NCBI RefSeq assembly: GCF_020423045.1
Contig: NZ_CP081943.1
Span: forward strand, 3,038,001 to 3,102,000
Source: Pseudomonas sp. MM213
GTDB taxonomy: Bacteria > Pseudomonadota > Gammaproteobacteria > Pseudomonadales > Pseudomonadaceae
Length of the DNA stretch: 64,000 nucleotides
Reading direction: 5' to 3'
Below the pieces are notes generated by a model that saw nothing but the letters and a program-made list of their open reading frames with translations, was not told the origin of the DNA and did not search any database. A program made the translations under genes and the position numbers. Of the stretch, positions 49,585 through 58,369 are shown in pieces. Numbering within the stretch: the first letter of the stretch is position 1; every line of letters starts with the position of its first letter.

Positions 49585-49929
49585 TCAGGGATTCAATTGA
49601 CGAACCGGTCGCACCTCGACACAGCCGACCCGGGCCGCCGGAATGTTGCCGGCAACCTGGAGGGCTTCATTGAGGTCCTTGGCGTCGATCAGGTAGAAGC
49701 CGGCCAACTGCTCCTTGGTTTCGGCGAACGGGCCGTCGGTGATCGACACTTTGCCGTTGCGCATGCGCACGGTGGTCGCGGTCTGCACCGACTCCAGCGC
49801 TTCGGCGGCGAGCATGCGGCCGCTGCCCTGGATCGATTCGGCGTAGGCCATGCACTCGGCGTCGTTGGGACTTTCGGGCAGCGAGTGCAACTCCTGTTCG
49901 TTGCTGTAGACCAGGCATAAATACTTCAT
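49585..49929 (-). CDS. YciI/DGPF-domain protein, ECF42 partner
   Basis: This 114-residue protein with the DGPF signature in VSITDGPFAETKEQLAGFYL belongs to the YCII-related family that accompanies ECF42 sigma genes and is often their target. I start at ATG 49929 (MKYLCLVYSNEQEL); a longer reading adds 19 residues without support. It lies 48 bases upstream of the sigma gene on the same strand. Its biochemical role is unknown. Confidence 0.88.
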   Translation of the reverse strand: MKYLCLVYSNEQELHSLPESPNDAECMAYAESIQGSGRMLAAEALESVQTATTVRMRNGKVSITDGPFAETKEQLAGFYLIDAKDLNEALQVAGNIPAARVGCVEVRPVRQLNP

Positions 49930-49996
49930 GGGGCTCTCCGGATCGAACTGATCAACTATGGCTGCAGTTTGGCGCGTGGGGGGCACTTCCCGACGA

Positions 49997-50422
49997 TCAG
50001 GGCTGCAGACCGAACAGCGCGGTGCCGCTCGTCATGTCGAACGGTGCCGACCAGTGTTCGTGGACGATGCGCCATTGCCCGGCCTCGCGCCGATAGCAGC
50101 CGGTCACGCGCATCCAGCAGGCCTGGGTTTCGCCCTTCTCGTTGGTACCGCCGCAATGGGCCAGCCAATGGGCGAAGGCGATGTGCTCGTCGGCCACGAT
50201 GTTCATCTGGTCAAAATCAAAGGTGTGCGGGCCCTGGCACATTTCCATGCATTCCAGCCAATGCGCGCGGTAGGCCGCCTTGCCGCGAAACTGCAGGGCC
50301 TTGACCGCGTCGTAGGAGACGATGTCCTCGGCATACAACGCCATGATTTTCTCGAGATCCTTGGTGATGACCGCCTGACGATAACTGTCGATCAGGGCCT
50401 GGATTTCGTGGGTAGCGTTCAT
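49997..50422 (-). CDS. SnoaL/NTF2-like protein of the ECF42 operon
   Basis: This 141-residue protein has the cone-shaped NTF2 fold, related to YybH-like ketosteroid-isomerase family members: ALIDSYRQAVITKDLEKIMA at the N-terminus, and MRVTGCYRREAGQWRIVHEH near the end. I start at ATG 50422 (MNATHEIQAL). It is the first gene of the run followed by the DGPF and sigma genes (67- and 48-base gaps), so it is probably a member of the sigma's own regulon. Confidence 0.85.
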   Translation of the reverse strand: MNATHEIQALIDSYRQAVITKDLEKIMALYAEDIVSYDAVKALQFRGKAAYRAHWLECMEMCQGPHTFDFDQMNIVADEHIAFAHWLAHCGGTNEKGETQACWMRVTGCYRREAGQWRIVHEHWSAPFDMTSGTALFGLQP

Positions 50423-50563
50423 GGTGGTTCTCCGTGTTTTTTGTTGTGAAGACACCCTTAGTCGTCCGGCAAGACGCCAGATCGACAGTCAAATTAAAAA
50501 TAATCCATGGGCGCAAACTCGCTAGAATCCGAGGCTCATTTCTGTTGGAAAAAGGACACTCCA

Positions 50564-51049
50564 GTGACAACCCGACTCGTGCCTTACGAAAGCCTGAACG
50601 CGAAGCAGCGCCAGGAGGTGGAGGCCATCGAAGTTCATCAGGAACAGATCAAGTTCTCCGGCGACATCCACGGTGCATTGCACACCCTGCTGTCCAAACC
50701 TGGCCCCGGCGTCAAAGGATTTGCCCTGCTGGTCGAGGATGTCCCGGTGGCTTTCCTGCTGCTCAAACGCCCGCCAGTGCTGCCGGCCTGGGCCGACGAA
50801 CACAGCGCCACCCTGCATGCGTTGCAAGTCGATCAGCGTCAACAGGGCAAAGGTTATGGCAAGGCCTGCCTGCAAGCCTTACCGGAGGTCGCGCGTCAGA
50901 CGTTTCCGGAAATACGGGGGCTGGAGTTGTCGGTGGATGCGGACAACGAAGCAGCCATCGCGCTGTATGCAAAATTCGGCTGGGTCGACAGCGGCGAGGC
51001 CTATAAGGGCCGGATCGGTTACGAACGGCGGATGGGGCTGATTTTCTGA
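50564..51049 (+). CDS. GNAT-family N-acetyltransferase
   Basis: This 161-residue acetyltransferase has the acetyl-CoA loop in VDQRQQGKGYGKACLQAL and the late motif AAIALYAKFGWVDSGEAYKG. The GTG at 50564 has AAAGGA upstream and gives MTTRLVPYESLN. The flavin-binding protein gene starts seven bases after its stop, so the two are co-transcribed. The substrate is unknown. Confidence 0.85.
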   Translation: MTTRLVPYESLNAKQRQEVEAIEVHQEQIKFSGDIHGALHTLLSKPGPGVKGFALLVEDVPVAFLLLKRPPVLPAWADEHSATLHALQVDQRQQGKGYGKACLQALPEVARQTFPEIRGLELSVDADNEAAIALYAKFGWVDSGEAYKGRIGYERRMGLIF

Positions 51050-51056
51050 GGTGGTT

Positions 51057-51662
51057 ATGCTCGACAGCATCGAAGCACTGGAAGCAATTTACGGCCAACC
51101 CCACGAACGCGCGGTACGCAAACAAATCGCCTTTCTGAACGAGGATTATCAAGCGATGGTCCGCGCCTCGCCGCTGGTGATCATCAGCTCGGTCGGCCCC
51201 GACGGCCTGGACGGCTCGCCGCGCGGTGACACGCCAGGTTTCGTGCGAATCATCGATGAGCGCACCCTGGCGATCCCGGATCGCCCGGGCAACAACCGCA
51301 TCGACACGCTACGCAATGTGGTGTTCGATCCGCGGGTGTCGCTGTTGTTCATCATCCCGGGGATCGGCGAAACCTTGCGGGTCAACGGCGCAGCGCAGAT
51401 CAGCAATGAGCCGGCCTTGCTGGAAAGCTTCGCGGTCAACGGCAAATCGGCGCGCACGGTGATGCTGGTGACGGTGGAGGCGGCGTTTTTTCACTGCTCG
51501 AAAGCGATTGTGCGTTCGGATTTGTGGAACCCGCAGAAGCACCTGGATCGCTCGGCGCTGCCGACGGCGGGGGCGTTTCACAAGCGCTTGAATGATGGGC
51601 AGTTTGATGCAGAGACGTATGACCGGGAGGCGCCGGTGAGGGTGCGGGACAGTCTTTATTAG
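51057..51662 (+). CDS. Pyridoxamine-phosphate-oxidase-like flavin-binding protein
   Basis: This 201-residue protein has the split-barrel FMN-binding fold and belongs to the PPOX-class group typified by mycobacterial MSMEG_1061. ALEAIYGQPHERAVRKQI is the typical N-terminus, VGPDGLDGSPRGDTPGFVRI and IPDRPGNNRIDTLRNVVFDP are core motifs, and ALPTAGAFHKRLNDGQFDAE lies at the end. The ATG at 51057 with GAGGTGG before it was chosen over a GTG at 51051. It is in an operon with the GNAT gene. Confidence 0.85.
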   Translation: MLDSIEALEAIYGQPHERAVRKQIAFLNEDYQAMVRASPLVIISSVGPDGLDGSPRGDTPGFVRIIDERTLAIPDRPGNNRIDTLRNVVFDPRVSLLFIIPGIGETLRVNGAAQISNEPALLESFAVNGKSARTVMLVTVEAAFFHCSKAIVRSDLWNPQKHLDRSALPTAGAFHKRLNDGQFDAETYDREAPVRVRDSLY

Positions 51663-51688
51663 ATCGATGTGGCGACTTTTGGATTGCC

Positions 51689-51770
51689 TTCGCGGGCAAG
51701 CCTCGCTCCTACAGGTTCATGGTGAATTCAGGAGCACACCAAACCTGTAGGAGCGAGGCTTGCCCGCGAA
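51689..51770. repeat. REPIN (type A)
   Basis: This is an inverted pair of type A REPs with a spacer of about thirty bases, between two convergent genes. Confidence 0.9.
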
Positions 51771-51795
51771 AGCATTTCACACCACACCGCATCAA

Positions 51796-52284
51796 TCAGA
51801 GCACCAACACCATCTCATGCCACGCCATTCCGCCATGGTCCGACGCGGAAGGTTTGATGTAGGCAAATCCGAACCCGGCGTACAGCGGAATGTGCCGCTC
51901 CTTGCACATCAGGTTGATGCTGGCCTTGCCCAGCGCACGCATGCGCTCGATAAACTCGCCCATCAGACGTTTCGCCAAACCCTGCCCCTGATAATCCGGA
52001 TGCACCACCACCGACATGATCACCACGTGCGGGCCGGCCGGGTCGTGGCCGATCAGTTCCTTGAACGCTTCGTCCGACATTTCCACCTGAAACGCAGCAC
52101 CGGAGTTGATGAAACCGGCTACAACGCCGTCCACTTCGGCGACGATAAAACCTTCAGGCCAGGTGGCGATGCGCGTGGCGATTTTTTCTCGGGTGGCAGC
52201 TTCGTCACCTTCGTAGGCAACGGTTTCGATGGCGTAGCAGCGGTCCAGGTCAGCGGGGGTGACGTGGCGGATGACGGTGTTCAT
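51796..52284 (-). CDS. GNAT-family N-acetyltransferase (AANAT-like)
   Basis: This 162-residue acetyltransferase has IMSVVVHPDYQGQGLAKRLM as the acetyl-CoA loop, and HIPLYAGFGFAYIKPSASDH close to the end. The N-terminus IRHVTPADLDRCYAIETVAY resembles arylalkylamine acetyltransferase relatives in bacteria. It is a single-gene unit; the substrate is unknown. Confidence 0.88.
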   Translation of the reverse strand: MNTVIRHVTPADLDRCYAIETVAYEGDEAATREKIATRIATWPEGFIVAEVDGVVAGFINSGAAFQVEMSDEAFKELIGHDPAGPHVVIMSVVVHPDYQGQGLAKRLMGEFIERMRALGKASINLMCKERHIPLYAGFGFAYIKPSASDHGGMAWHEMVLVL

Positions 52285-52380
52285 GGCGGCTCGGAATCAG
52301 CGGGGAAAGGCTGGGGATCATAAATCAGCCTGGGCATGACATCGAGAGGCGCATCGTTGATCCGCCTCCCGACGTACACT

Positions 52381-52866
52381 TCACGCTTTGATCGGCACCC
52401 AGATTTCCAGTTTTCCGGTGTTGAGCTTCGGGTTGAAGTCTTCGCTGTAGCGCTCATATTCCGGAGCATCCAGCACTTCATGCCCGGACTGCGGTTGCCA
52501 GGTGCCGAAGATGTGCTGAAACAGCTGCGGCAATGCATCTAGCGGCCCTTTATGCTCGAACACCGCGTACAGCTGAGGCTGGACTTCTACCCAACGGTAC
52601 TGATCCGGCAAGTCGTCGAGCTTGCTGATCTCGACGCCGGCGATGTAGTCGAAGCCGCCCTTGCCATCGAAATTGCAACACACGCCGTAGGTCACTTCGC
52701 CCTTCTGGCCCGGAACGTTTCCGATGTGCGGAATGAATTTTTCCCAGAGCGCTGGAATGCCCTGGGTGGTTTGCTGAGTAAACCGTCCACCAAGCCCCGC
52801 AATGAGCAGGAAGTGCCCATGTTCGAAGCGTGGACCCGGGATTTCGACGCTATTTTTATCATCCAT
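52381..52866 (-). CDS. GyrI-like / AraC effector-binding domain protein
   Basis: This 161-residue stand-alone ligand-binding domain is of the GyrI/Rob/BmrR type: FLLIAGLGGRFTQQTTQGIP, YGVCCNFDGKGGFDYIAGVE, and an end EIWVPIKA. Such proteins bind small molecules or inhibit gyrase. I start at ATG 52866 (MDDKNSVEIPG). It lies 66 bases downstream of the LysE-type gene on the same strand, so the two may be one unit. Confidence 0.82.
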   Translation of the reverse strand: MDDKNSVEIPGPRFEHGHFLLIAGLGGRFTQQTTQGIPALWEKFIPHIGNVPGQKGEVTYGVCCNFDGKGGFDYIAGVEISKLDDLPDQYRWVEVQPQLYAVFEHKGPLDALPQLFQHIFGTWQPQSGHEVLDAPEYERYSEDFNPKLNTGKLEIWVPIKA

Positions 52867-52932
52867 GACTCGGCTCCTGGTACAAAAAGTGGGTTCGGCT
52901 AGGAGTATAGAAGCCAAACCCGATTCGCCCAA

Positions 52933-53595
52933 TTACAGCGTATGCAACGCCTCGGCGGCGCCAGCGCCAATAAACTCGTTGTACCCCGATAGGATCACGT
53001 ACACCGCGAAATAGCAGAAGATCGCCGCCGATGCCATGTACGAATAACGCAGCAGCTTGTCGCCCAGCAACTTGCCGCCATGGCTCGCGGCGAAGCACAG
53101 GCCTGCCGACCACAACAGTCCGGCACAGAGAAATCCGCCGAGGAACAATGCCGAGCTGAGCGCCCCGCCACCGCCAGACCGCGCGATCAGGGTGCCGCCC
53201 ACCGCCGCGAACCAGAGAATGGCGCTGGGTGACGACATGGCCAGGAAGATCCCGCGAAAGAACTCCTTGCGGTGCGAGTTGTGGCCCACGTCGGCGGTCT
53301 CGGCCAACAGTGCCTCATGGTGGATCGCCGAATAGATCATCTTCGCCGCGAAATAGATCAGCAACGCCGAACCACCAATCCACAACACCCAGCGCACGGT
53401 TTCGTATTGCAGCAAAACGGTCATGCCGGCCAAGGCCAGCACGGCGTAGATCAGGTCGCCGACACAGGTGCCCAACCCCAGCGCAAAGCCTTGAAAATAG
53501 CCGCGCTGCATGGCCAGCGTGATCATCGCGATGTTGGCTACGCCGATGTCCAGGCACAGAGAAAGGCTCAGCAGAAAGCCGCTGCTAAATTCCAT
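52933..53595 (-). CDS. LysE/RhtB-family amino-acid exporter
   Basis: This 220-residue inner-membrane protein has about six helices. The family motif is degenerate at the N-terminus (LCLDIGVANIAMITLAMQRG in place of the usual PGP...G) and is followed by FALGLGTCVGDLIYAVLALA. The substrate is not predictable. It is divergent from alaC, with an inverted repeat between the two; a link to alanine export is only a guess. Confidence 0.85.
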   Translation of the reverse strand: MEFSSGFLLSLSLCLDIGVANIAMITLAMQRGYFQGFALGLGTCVGDLIYAVLALAGMTVLLQYETVRWVLWIGGSALLIYFAAKMIYSAIHHEALLAETADVGHNSHRKEFFRGIFLAMSSPSAILWFAAVGGTLIARSGGGGALSSALFLGGFLCAGLLWSAGLCFAASHGGKLLGDKLLRYSYMASAAIFCYFAVYVILSGYNEFIGAGAAEALHTL

Positions 53596-53673
53596 CGACC
53601 GATTTCCTTCGGAAAAAAATTATTTACGTGGAGGCTGGACAGTCTGCCACAGCTGCCCTTACATTCCGCCACA

Positions 53674-53689
53674 GGTCACCGCAGTGACC
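53674..53689. promoter_or_regulatory. Inverted repeat between the exporter and alaC genes
   Basis: GGTCAC-CGCA-GTGACC is a perfect six-base inverted repeat with a four-base centre, 47 bases before the alaC start and 79 before the exporter's. It could be an operator; no family assignment is possible. Confidence 0.35.
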
Positions 53690-53735
53690 AGCGTCGCTCG
53701 GACGGTTCCGGGCGCTTACGTTATCCGAGGCAACA

Positions 53736-54953
53736 ATGGCCGAACAAGGTTCGCCGCGCCGCTTTGCGCGCATAGATCGACTCCCCCCTTACGTATTCAA
53801 CATCACCGCCGAGCTGAAGATGGCCGCCCGTCGTCGTGGCGAAGACATCATCGACTTGAGCATGGGCAATCCCGACGGCCCGACGCCGCCGCACATTGTC
53901 GAAAAACTCGTCACCGTCGCCCAGCGCGAAGACACCCACGGTTATTCCACGTCCAAGGGCATTCCACGTCTGCGCCGGGCGATTTCCAACTGGTACAAGG
54001 AACGCTACGAGGTCGACATCGACCCGGAAAGCGAAGCCATCGTGACCATCGGTTCCAAGGAAGGCCTGGCGCACTTGATGCTCGCCACCCTGGACCAGGG
54101 CGACACCGTGCTGGTGCCGAACCCGAGCTACCCGATTCACATCTACGGTGCCGTGATTGCCGGCGCCCAGGTGCGTTCGGTGCCGCTGATTCCGGGCGTG
54201 GACTTCTTCGCCGAACTGGAACGGGCGATTCGCGGCTCGATTCCGAAACCGAAAATGATGATCCTCGGCTTCCCGTCCAACCCCACCGCGCAGTGCGTTG
54301 AGCTGGATTTCTTCGAACGCGTCATTGCCCTCGCCAAACAGTACGACGTACTGGTCGTGCATGACCTGGCCTACGCCGACATCGTCTACGACGGCTGGAA
54401 AGCCCCGTCGATCATGCAAGTACCGGGCGCCAAGGACATCGCGGTGGAATTTTTCACCCTGTCCAAGAGCTACAACATGGCAGGCTGGCGCATCGGTTTC
54501 ATGGTCGGCAACCCGGAACTGGTCAACGCCCTGGCGCGGATCAAGAGCTACCACGACTACGGCACTTTCACACCGCTGCAAGTCGCGGCAATTGCCGCAC
54601 TGGAAGGCGATCAGCAGTGCGTGAAAGACATCGCCGAGCAGTATCGGCAGCGGCGCAACGTGCTGGTCAAAGGCCTGCATGAACTGGGCTGGATGGTGGA
54701 AAACCCGAAAGCGTCGATGTACGTCTGGGCGAAGATTCCCGAAGCCTACGCGCACCTTGGCTCGTTGGAATTTGCCAAGAAACTGCTCGCCGAGGCCAAG
54801 GTCTGCGTCTCGCCGGGTGTCGGGTTCGGGGAATACGGGGATGATCATGTGCGCTTCGCGCTGATCGAAAACCAGGACCGGATTCGTCAGGCAGTGCGCG
54901 GGATTCGCGGGATGTTCAGGGCGGATGGCTTGGTCGCAAAAACCAACGCCTGA
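53736..54953 (+). CDS. alaC: Alanine transaminase
   Basis: This PLP-dependent class I/II aminotransferase makes alanine from pyruvate and glutamate. The protein has 405 residues. [19 protein letters not shown] at the N-terminus, [33 protein letters not shown] and the Schiff-base lysine in [17 protein letters not shown] match AlaC. The ATG at 53736 has GAGG upstream. A type C REPIN follows the stop codon. Confidence 0.92.
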   Translation: MAEQGSPRRFARIDRLPPYVFNITAELKMAARRRGEDIIDLSMGNPDGPTPPHIVEKLVTVAQREDTHGYSTSKGIPRLRRAISNWYKERYEVDIDPESEAIVTIGSKEGLAHLMLATLDQGDTVLVPNPSYPIHIYGAVIAGAQVRSVPLIPGVDFFAELERAIRGSIPKPKMMILGFPSNPTAQCVELDFFERVIALAKQYDVLVVHDLAYADIVYDGWKAPSIMQVPGAKDIAVEFFTLSKSYNMAGWRIGFMVGNPELVNALARIKSYHDYGTFTPLQVAAIAALEGDQQCVKDIAEQYRQRRNVLVKGLHELGWMVENPKASMYVWAKIPEAYAHLGSLEFAKKLLAEAKVCVSPGVGFGEYGDDHVRFALIENQDRIRQAVRGIRGMFRADGLVAKTNA

Positions 54954-54963
54954 CACCCAACTC

Positions 54964-55049
54964 TGTAGGAGCCGGCTTGCTGGCGATGCAGGCGACTCGG
55001 TTTAACGTCTAACCGAGTCGATGCCATCGCCAGCAAGCCGGCTCCTACA
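54964..55049. repeat. REPIN (type C)
   Basis: TGTAGGAGCCGGCTTGCTGG and its exact inverse complement enclose a centre that also pairs (GACTCGGTTTAACG...ACCGAGTCG). It lies between convergent alaC and gntP. Confidence 0.9.
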
Positions 55050-55067
55050 CATGCGTTGCGGTGTTGC

Positions 55068-56420
55068 TTAGACGAACAACGACAGCAGCAGGATGAAGCC
55101 CAGGCCAACCACGGACAGGATGGTTTCCATCGCCGTCCAGGTCTTGAAGGTTTCCGCCACGGTCATGTTGAAGTACTGCTTCACCAGCCAGAAACCCGCG
55201 TCGTTGACGTGAGACAGGATCAACGAACCGGCGCCGGTCGCCAGCACCAGCAGCTCACGGTTCACACCCGGAATCATCCCCACCACCGGCACCACGATGC
55301 CTGCGCCAGTAATGGTCGCCACGGTCGCCGAACCGGTCGCGATACGGATCACCGCCGCCACCAGCCAGGCCAGCAGGATCGGCGAGATTTGTGCGGCCAC
55401 GGCCATGTTGCCGATGACATTACCCACGCCGCTGGTCACCAGCATCTGCTTGAAGCCACCACCGGCACCGATGATCAGGATGATCGCGGCGGTTGGCGCG
55501 AGGCTCGCGTCCAGCCATTTGAGCATCTGGTTGGAGCCAATGCCCTGCTTGTAACCGAAGGTGTACAGCGACAGCAGCAACGCCAGCAGCAGGGCCGAGA
55601 TCGGGTGACCGATCAGGTCCATGAAGGTGCGGAAGAAGTTGCCGTCCGGCAGCACCACGTCGGCGAAGGTCTTGAGCAGCATCAGGAACACCGGCGACAG
55701 CACGGTGATCAAGGTGATGGAGAAGCTTGGGAGATCGGCAGAATCGTTCTCACGCGCCAGTTGATCCACCAGTTCCTGGTTGGGATGACCGGGAATGTAT
55801 TTGGCGATGAAGGTGCCGTAGATCGGGCCGGCGATGATGGCCGTCGGCAGTGCAACGATCAGGCCGTAGAGAATGGTCTTGCCGATGTCGGCACCGAACA
55901 CGCCGATGGCCAGCAATGGACCCGGGTGCGGCGGAACGAGCCCGTGCACCGCAGACAGACCGGCCAGCAGCGGGATACCGATCTTGATGATCGACACGCC
56001 GGTACGCCGGGCGACGATGAACACCAGCGGGATCAGCAGTACAAAACCGATTTCGAAGAACAGCGGAATGCCGACCAGGAACGCGGCGAACATCATTGCC
56101 CACTGCACTTTGTCCTTGCCGAACGCGCGAATCAGCGTCTGGGCAATCTGATCCGCCCCGCCCGACTCGGCCATCATTTTGCCGAGCATCGTGCCCAGCG
56201 CGAGGATGATGCCGACGAAACCGAGCACGCCACCGAAGCCGTCCTGGAACGCCTTGATGATGGTGCCGATCGGCATGCCGGAAGTCAGCCCGAGAAAGGC
56301 TGCGGCAATGATCAGGGCAATGAACGGGTGAAATTTGAACTTGGTGATCAAGACGATAAGCCCGATCACCGTAACCACTGCATCGAGCAGCAGGAACGTC
56401 TCGTGGGACATGCCAAACAT
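55068..56420 (-). CDS. gntP: Gluconate permease
   Basis: This inner-membrane gluconate:proton symporter of the GntP family has 450 residues and about a dozen hydrophobic helices. LGTMLGKMMAESGGADQIAQ, VPPHPGPLLAIGVFGADIGK and HVNDAGFWLVKQYFNMTVAE are the conserved family blocks. It lies downstream of gntK on the same strand with an 82-base gap that contains a GntR-like operator. Confidence 0.94.
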   Translation of the reverse strand: MFGMSHETFLLLDAVVTVIGLIVLITKFKFHPFIALIIAAAFLGLTSGMPIGTIIKAFQDGFGGVLGFVGIILALGTMLGKMMAESGGADQIAQTLIRAFGKDKVQWAMMFAAFLVGIPLFFEIGFVLLIPLVFIVARRTGVSIIKIGIPLLAGLSAVHGLVPPHPGPLLAIGVFGADIGKTILYGLIVALPTAIIAGPIYGTFIAKYIPGHPNQELVDQLARENDSADLPSFSITLITVLSPVFLMLLKTFADVVLPDGNFFRTFMDLIGHPISALLLALLLSLYTFGYKQGIGSNQMLKWLDASLAPTAAIILIIGAGGGFKQMLVTSGVGNVIGNMAVAAQISPILLAWLVAAVIRIATGSATVATITGAGIVVPVVGMIPGVNRELLVLATGAGSLILSHVNDAGFWLVKQYFNMTVAETFKTWTAMETILSVVGLGFILLLSLFV

Positions 56421-56479
56421 TAGGGGTGTCTCCTGGTTGTTGTTGTTATTAAAACGGGTAATTCGAAAGCCATAAGGAC

Positions 56480-56493
56480 AGCGCTATCTCTTC
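56480..56493 (-). promoter_or_regulatory. GntR-like operator between gntK and gntP
   Basis: AGCGCTATCTCTTC resembles AGCGCTA-N-CTT-N-GT, the inverse of the operator form reported for P. aeruginosa GntR; the AGCGCTA core is exact and the rest is degenerate. It lies 60 bases before gntP. Confidence 0.5.
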
Positions 56494-56502
56494 AAGCAAA
56501 AT

Positions 56503-57036
56503 TTAGCCGGCGCGTTTCAGGCCGTGTTCCAGCCACCAGACGTGGGCTTGCTTCGCCAACTGGTCGACGCTGTGGTTCGAAGCATCGAGGGCCAACGTCA
56601 GCGGTTCGCCAACCGGGGATTCAAGGGTGGCGAACTGGCTGTCGATCAGGGTCGACGGCATGAAATGGCCCGGCCGATGGGAGACACGATCGGCCGCCAC
56701 TTCAGGCGTGAGCTCAAGGAACACAAAACCCAGGCCCGGCAAGGCGCTGCGCAAAACTTCGCGGTAACTGTGTTTGAGGGCCGAGCAGGTCAACACCGGG
56801 CGCTGGCCCGTGGCGTCGACGCGGCGCAGTTCATCGCACAGGCTGTCGAGCCAGCCGGCACGGTCGTCGTCGTTCAGGGGGATACCCGCGCTCATCTTTT
56901 CGATATTGGCGGCAGGGTGGAAAGTATCGCCTTCAATGGCAGTCGCGCCGCTGAGCTGGCACAAGGCTTCGCTGACGCAGGTCTTGCCGCAACCGGCAAC
57001 GCCCATGATGACTAGGGCGGTGATGGGATGATTCAT
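56503..57036 (-). CDS. gntK: Gluconokinase
   Basis: This enzyme phosphorylates gluconate with ATP to 6-phosphogluconate, the entry to the Entner-Doudoroff route. The 177-residue protein has the Walker A motif in VMGVAGCGKTCVSEALCQL, GDTFHPAANIEKMSAGIPLN for gluconate binding, and HFMPSTLIDSQFATLE. The start ATG at 57036 faces the divergent gntR gene across a 215-base gap with two operators. Confidence 0.95.
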   Translation of the reverse strand: MNHPITALVIMGVAGCGKTCVSEALCQLSGATAIEGDTFHPAANIEKMSAGIPLNDDDRAGWLDSLCDELRRVDATGQRPVLTCSALKHSYREVLRSALPGLGFVFLELTPEVAADRVSHRPGHFMPSTLIDSQFATLESPVGEPLTLALDASNHSVDQLAKQAHVWWLEHGLKRAG

Positions 57037-57057
57037 GTAACACCTCAGCGCGCAGAC

Positions 57058-57071
57058 AGCGCTACCTTTGC
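57058..57071. promoter_or_regulatory. GntR-like operator in front of gntK
   Basis: AGCGCTACCTTTGC matches AGCGCTA-N-CTT-N-GT except the last base. It starts 22 bases upstream of the gntK start codon, suitable for repression. Confidence 0.6.
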
Positions 57072-57208
57072 CAGTTATGACACTAGACGAAAAGTAGAAG
57101 TTGCCGACGCCTTCTTGTCATTTTTGTGGGTTGCAGCATGTTCGTTCCGGACGCCGAAAAGCGAGGTTCAGGCAAAACTCGCTTACGCATTTGCAGCTGC
57201 ATCGGGAC

Positions 57209-57222
57209 AGCGCTACCTTAGT
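57209..57222. promoter_or_regulatory. GntR-like operator in front of gntR
   Basis: AGCGCTACCTTAGT is an exact match to AGCGCTA-N-CTT-N-GT and lies 30 bases upstream of the gntR start, fitting autorepression. The rest of the 57037-57251 gap holds only promoter sequence. Confidence 0.65.
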
Positions 57223-57251
57223 GCCTTGAATTTTGTTTGGCAAGCCGCCCG

Positions 57252-58283
57252 ATGACCTCTTCTAAAAACGATAAAAATACGCGAACCACTGGCCGTCCTA
57301 CCCTCAATGAAGTAGCCCGACTGGCCGGCGTCAGCCCGATTACCGCCTCCCGCGCCTTGCGCGGCGTGAGCACGGTGGCCACCGAACTGGTGGAAAAAGT
57401 CCAGAAAGCCGCGCTTGAACTCAACTACGTGGTCAACCCCGCCGCCCGAGCGTTAGCCTCGGCCCAGAGCCATTCCGTAGTGGTTTTGGTGCCGTCGCTG
57501 TCCAACTTGCTGTTCATCGACACCCTGGAAGCCATTCATCAGGTTTTACGACCGAAGGGCTTCGAAGTGCTGATCGGCAACTTCCATTACTCGCGTGACG
57601 AAGAAGAAAACCTGCTGCGCAATTACATGGCCTATCAGCCACGCGGTTTGCTGCTGACCGGGTTTGATCGCACCGAAAGTTCGCGGCGGATGATCGAGGC
57701 GAGCAATATTCCCTGCGTGTACATGATGGAACTCGACAGCGCTGCGGGCCTCAATTGCGTGGGTTTCTCGCAACTGGCGGCCGGCGAAACGGCGGCGGAG
57801 CATTTGCTGTCCCGCGGTCGCAAGCGCCTGGCGTACATCGGTGCGCAACTGGATCAGCGCACGCTGCTGCGCGGCGAAGGGTTTCGCAAAGCCCTGCAAA
57901 AGGCTGGTCGGTATGACCCGGACCTGGAAGTGCTGACGCCCCGCGCCTCCTCCGTCGGCCTGGGTGGCGAGCTGTTCCTGCAACTGATCGCCAGTCATCC
58001 TGACGTCGATGCGATCTTCTTTGGCAACGACGACCTGGCCCAGGGCGCGCTGCTGGAAGCGATGCGCTGCGGGATCAAAATTCCCGAACAAGTAGCGGTC
58101 CTCGGTTTCAACGACCTGCCGGCCTCGGCGCACATGGTCCCGCGCCTGAGCAGCATCAACACCCCCCGCGAGGCAATTGGCCGTCGCGCGGCAGAGCAGA
58201 TGCTGACGTTGATGGCGGGCAACACCGTGGCGAAACCGGTGCAGGACATGGGGTTCGAATTGAAGGTGCGCGAAAGCACGTAG
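57252..58283 (+). CDS. gntR: LacI-family gluconate repressor GntR
   Basis: This 343-residue repressor has an N-terminal LacI helix-turn-helix (TLNEVARLAGVSPITASRAL) with hinge (NPAARALASAQSHSV) and a sugar-binding core (VVLVPSLSNLLFIDTLEAIH; DAIFFGNDDLAQGALLEAM). It is released by gluconate or 6-phosphogluconate in P. aeruginosa. The ATG at 57252 was chosen over a TTG at 57237. Three matching operator-like sites lie at its own, the gntK and the gntP upstream regions. Confidence 0.93.
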   Translation: MTSSKNDKNTRTTGRPTLNEVARLAGVSPITASRALRGVSTVATELVEKVQKAALELNYVVNPAARALASAQSHSVVVLVPSLSNLLFIDTLEAIHQVLRPKGFEVLIGNFHYSRDEEENLLRNYMAYQPRGLLLTGFDRTESSRRMIEASNIPCVYMMELDSAAGLNCVGFSQLAAGETAAEHLLSRGRKRLAYIGAQLDQRTLLRGEGFRKALQKAGRYDPDLEVLTPRASSVGLGGELFLQLIASHPDVDAIFFGNDDLAQGALLEAMRCGIKIPEQVAVLGFNDLPASAHMVPRLSSINTPREAIGRRAAEQMLTLMAGNTVAKPVQDMGFELKVREST

Positions 58284-58286
58284 CCC

Positions 58287-58320
58287 TGTAGGAGCCGCCC
58301 ACAGCAAGCCGGCTCCTACA
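58287..58320. repeat. Short REP hairpin (type C)
   Basis: TGTAGGAGCCG and CGGCTCCTACA face each other around CCCACAGCAAGC, three bases after the gntR stop codon; it probably acts as a transcript-end structure. Confidence 0.8.
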
Positions 58321-58369
58321 GGGGTATTCTGATCTTCCGGAAGCATCGAATCGCTAAAGGAGCCGTTCC

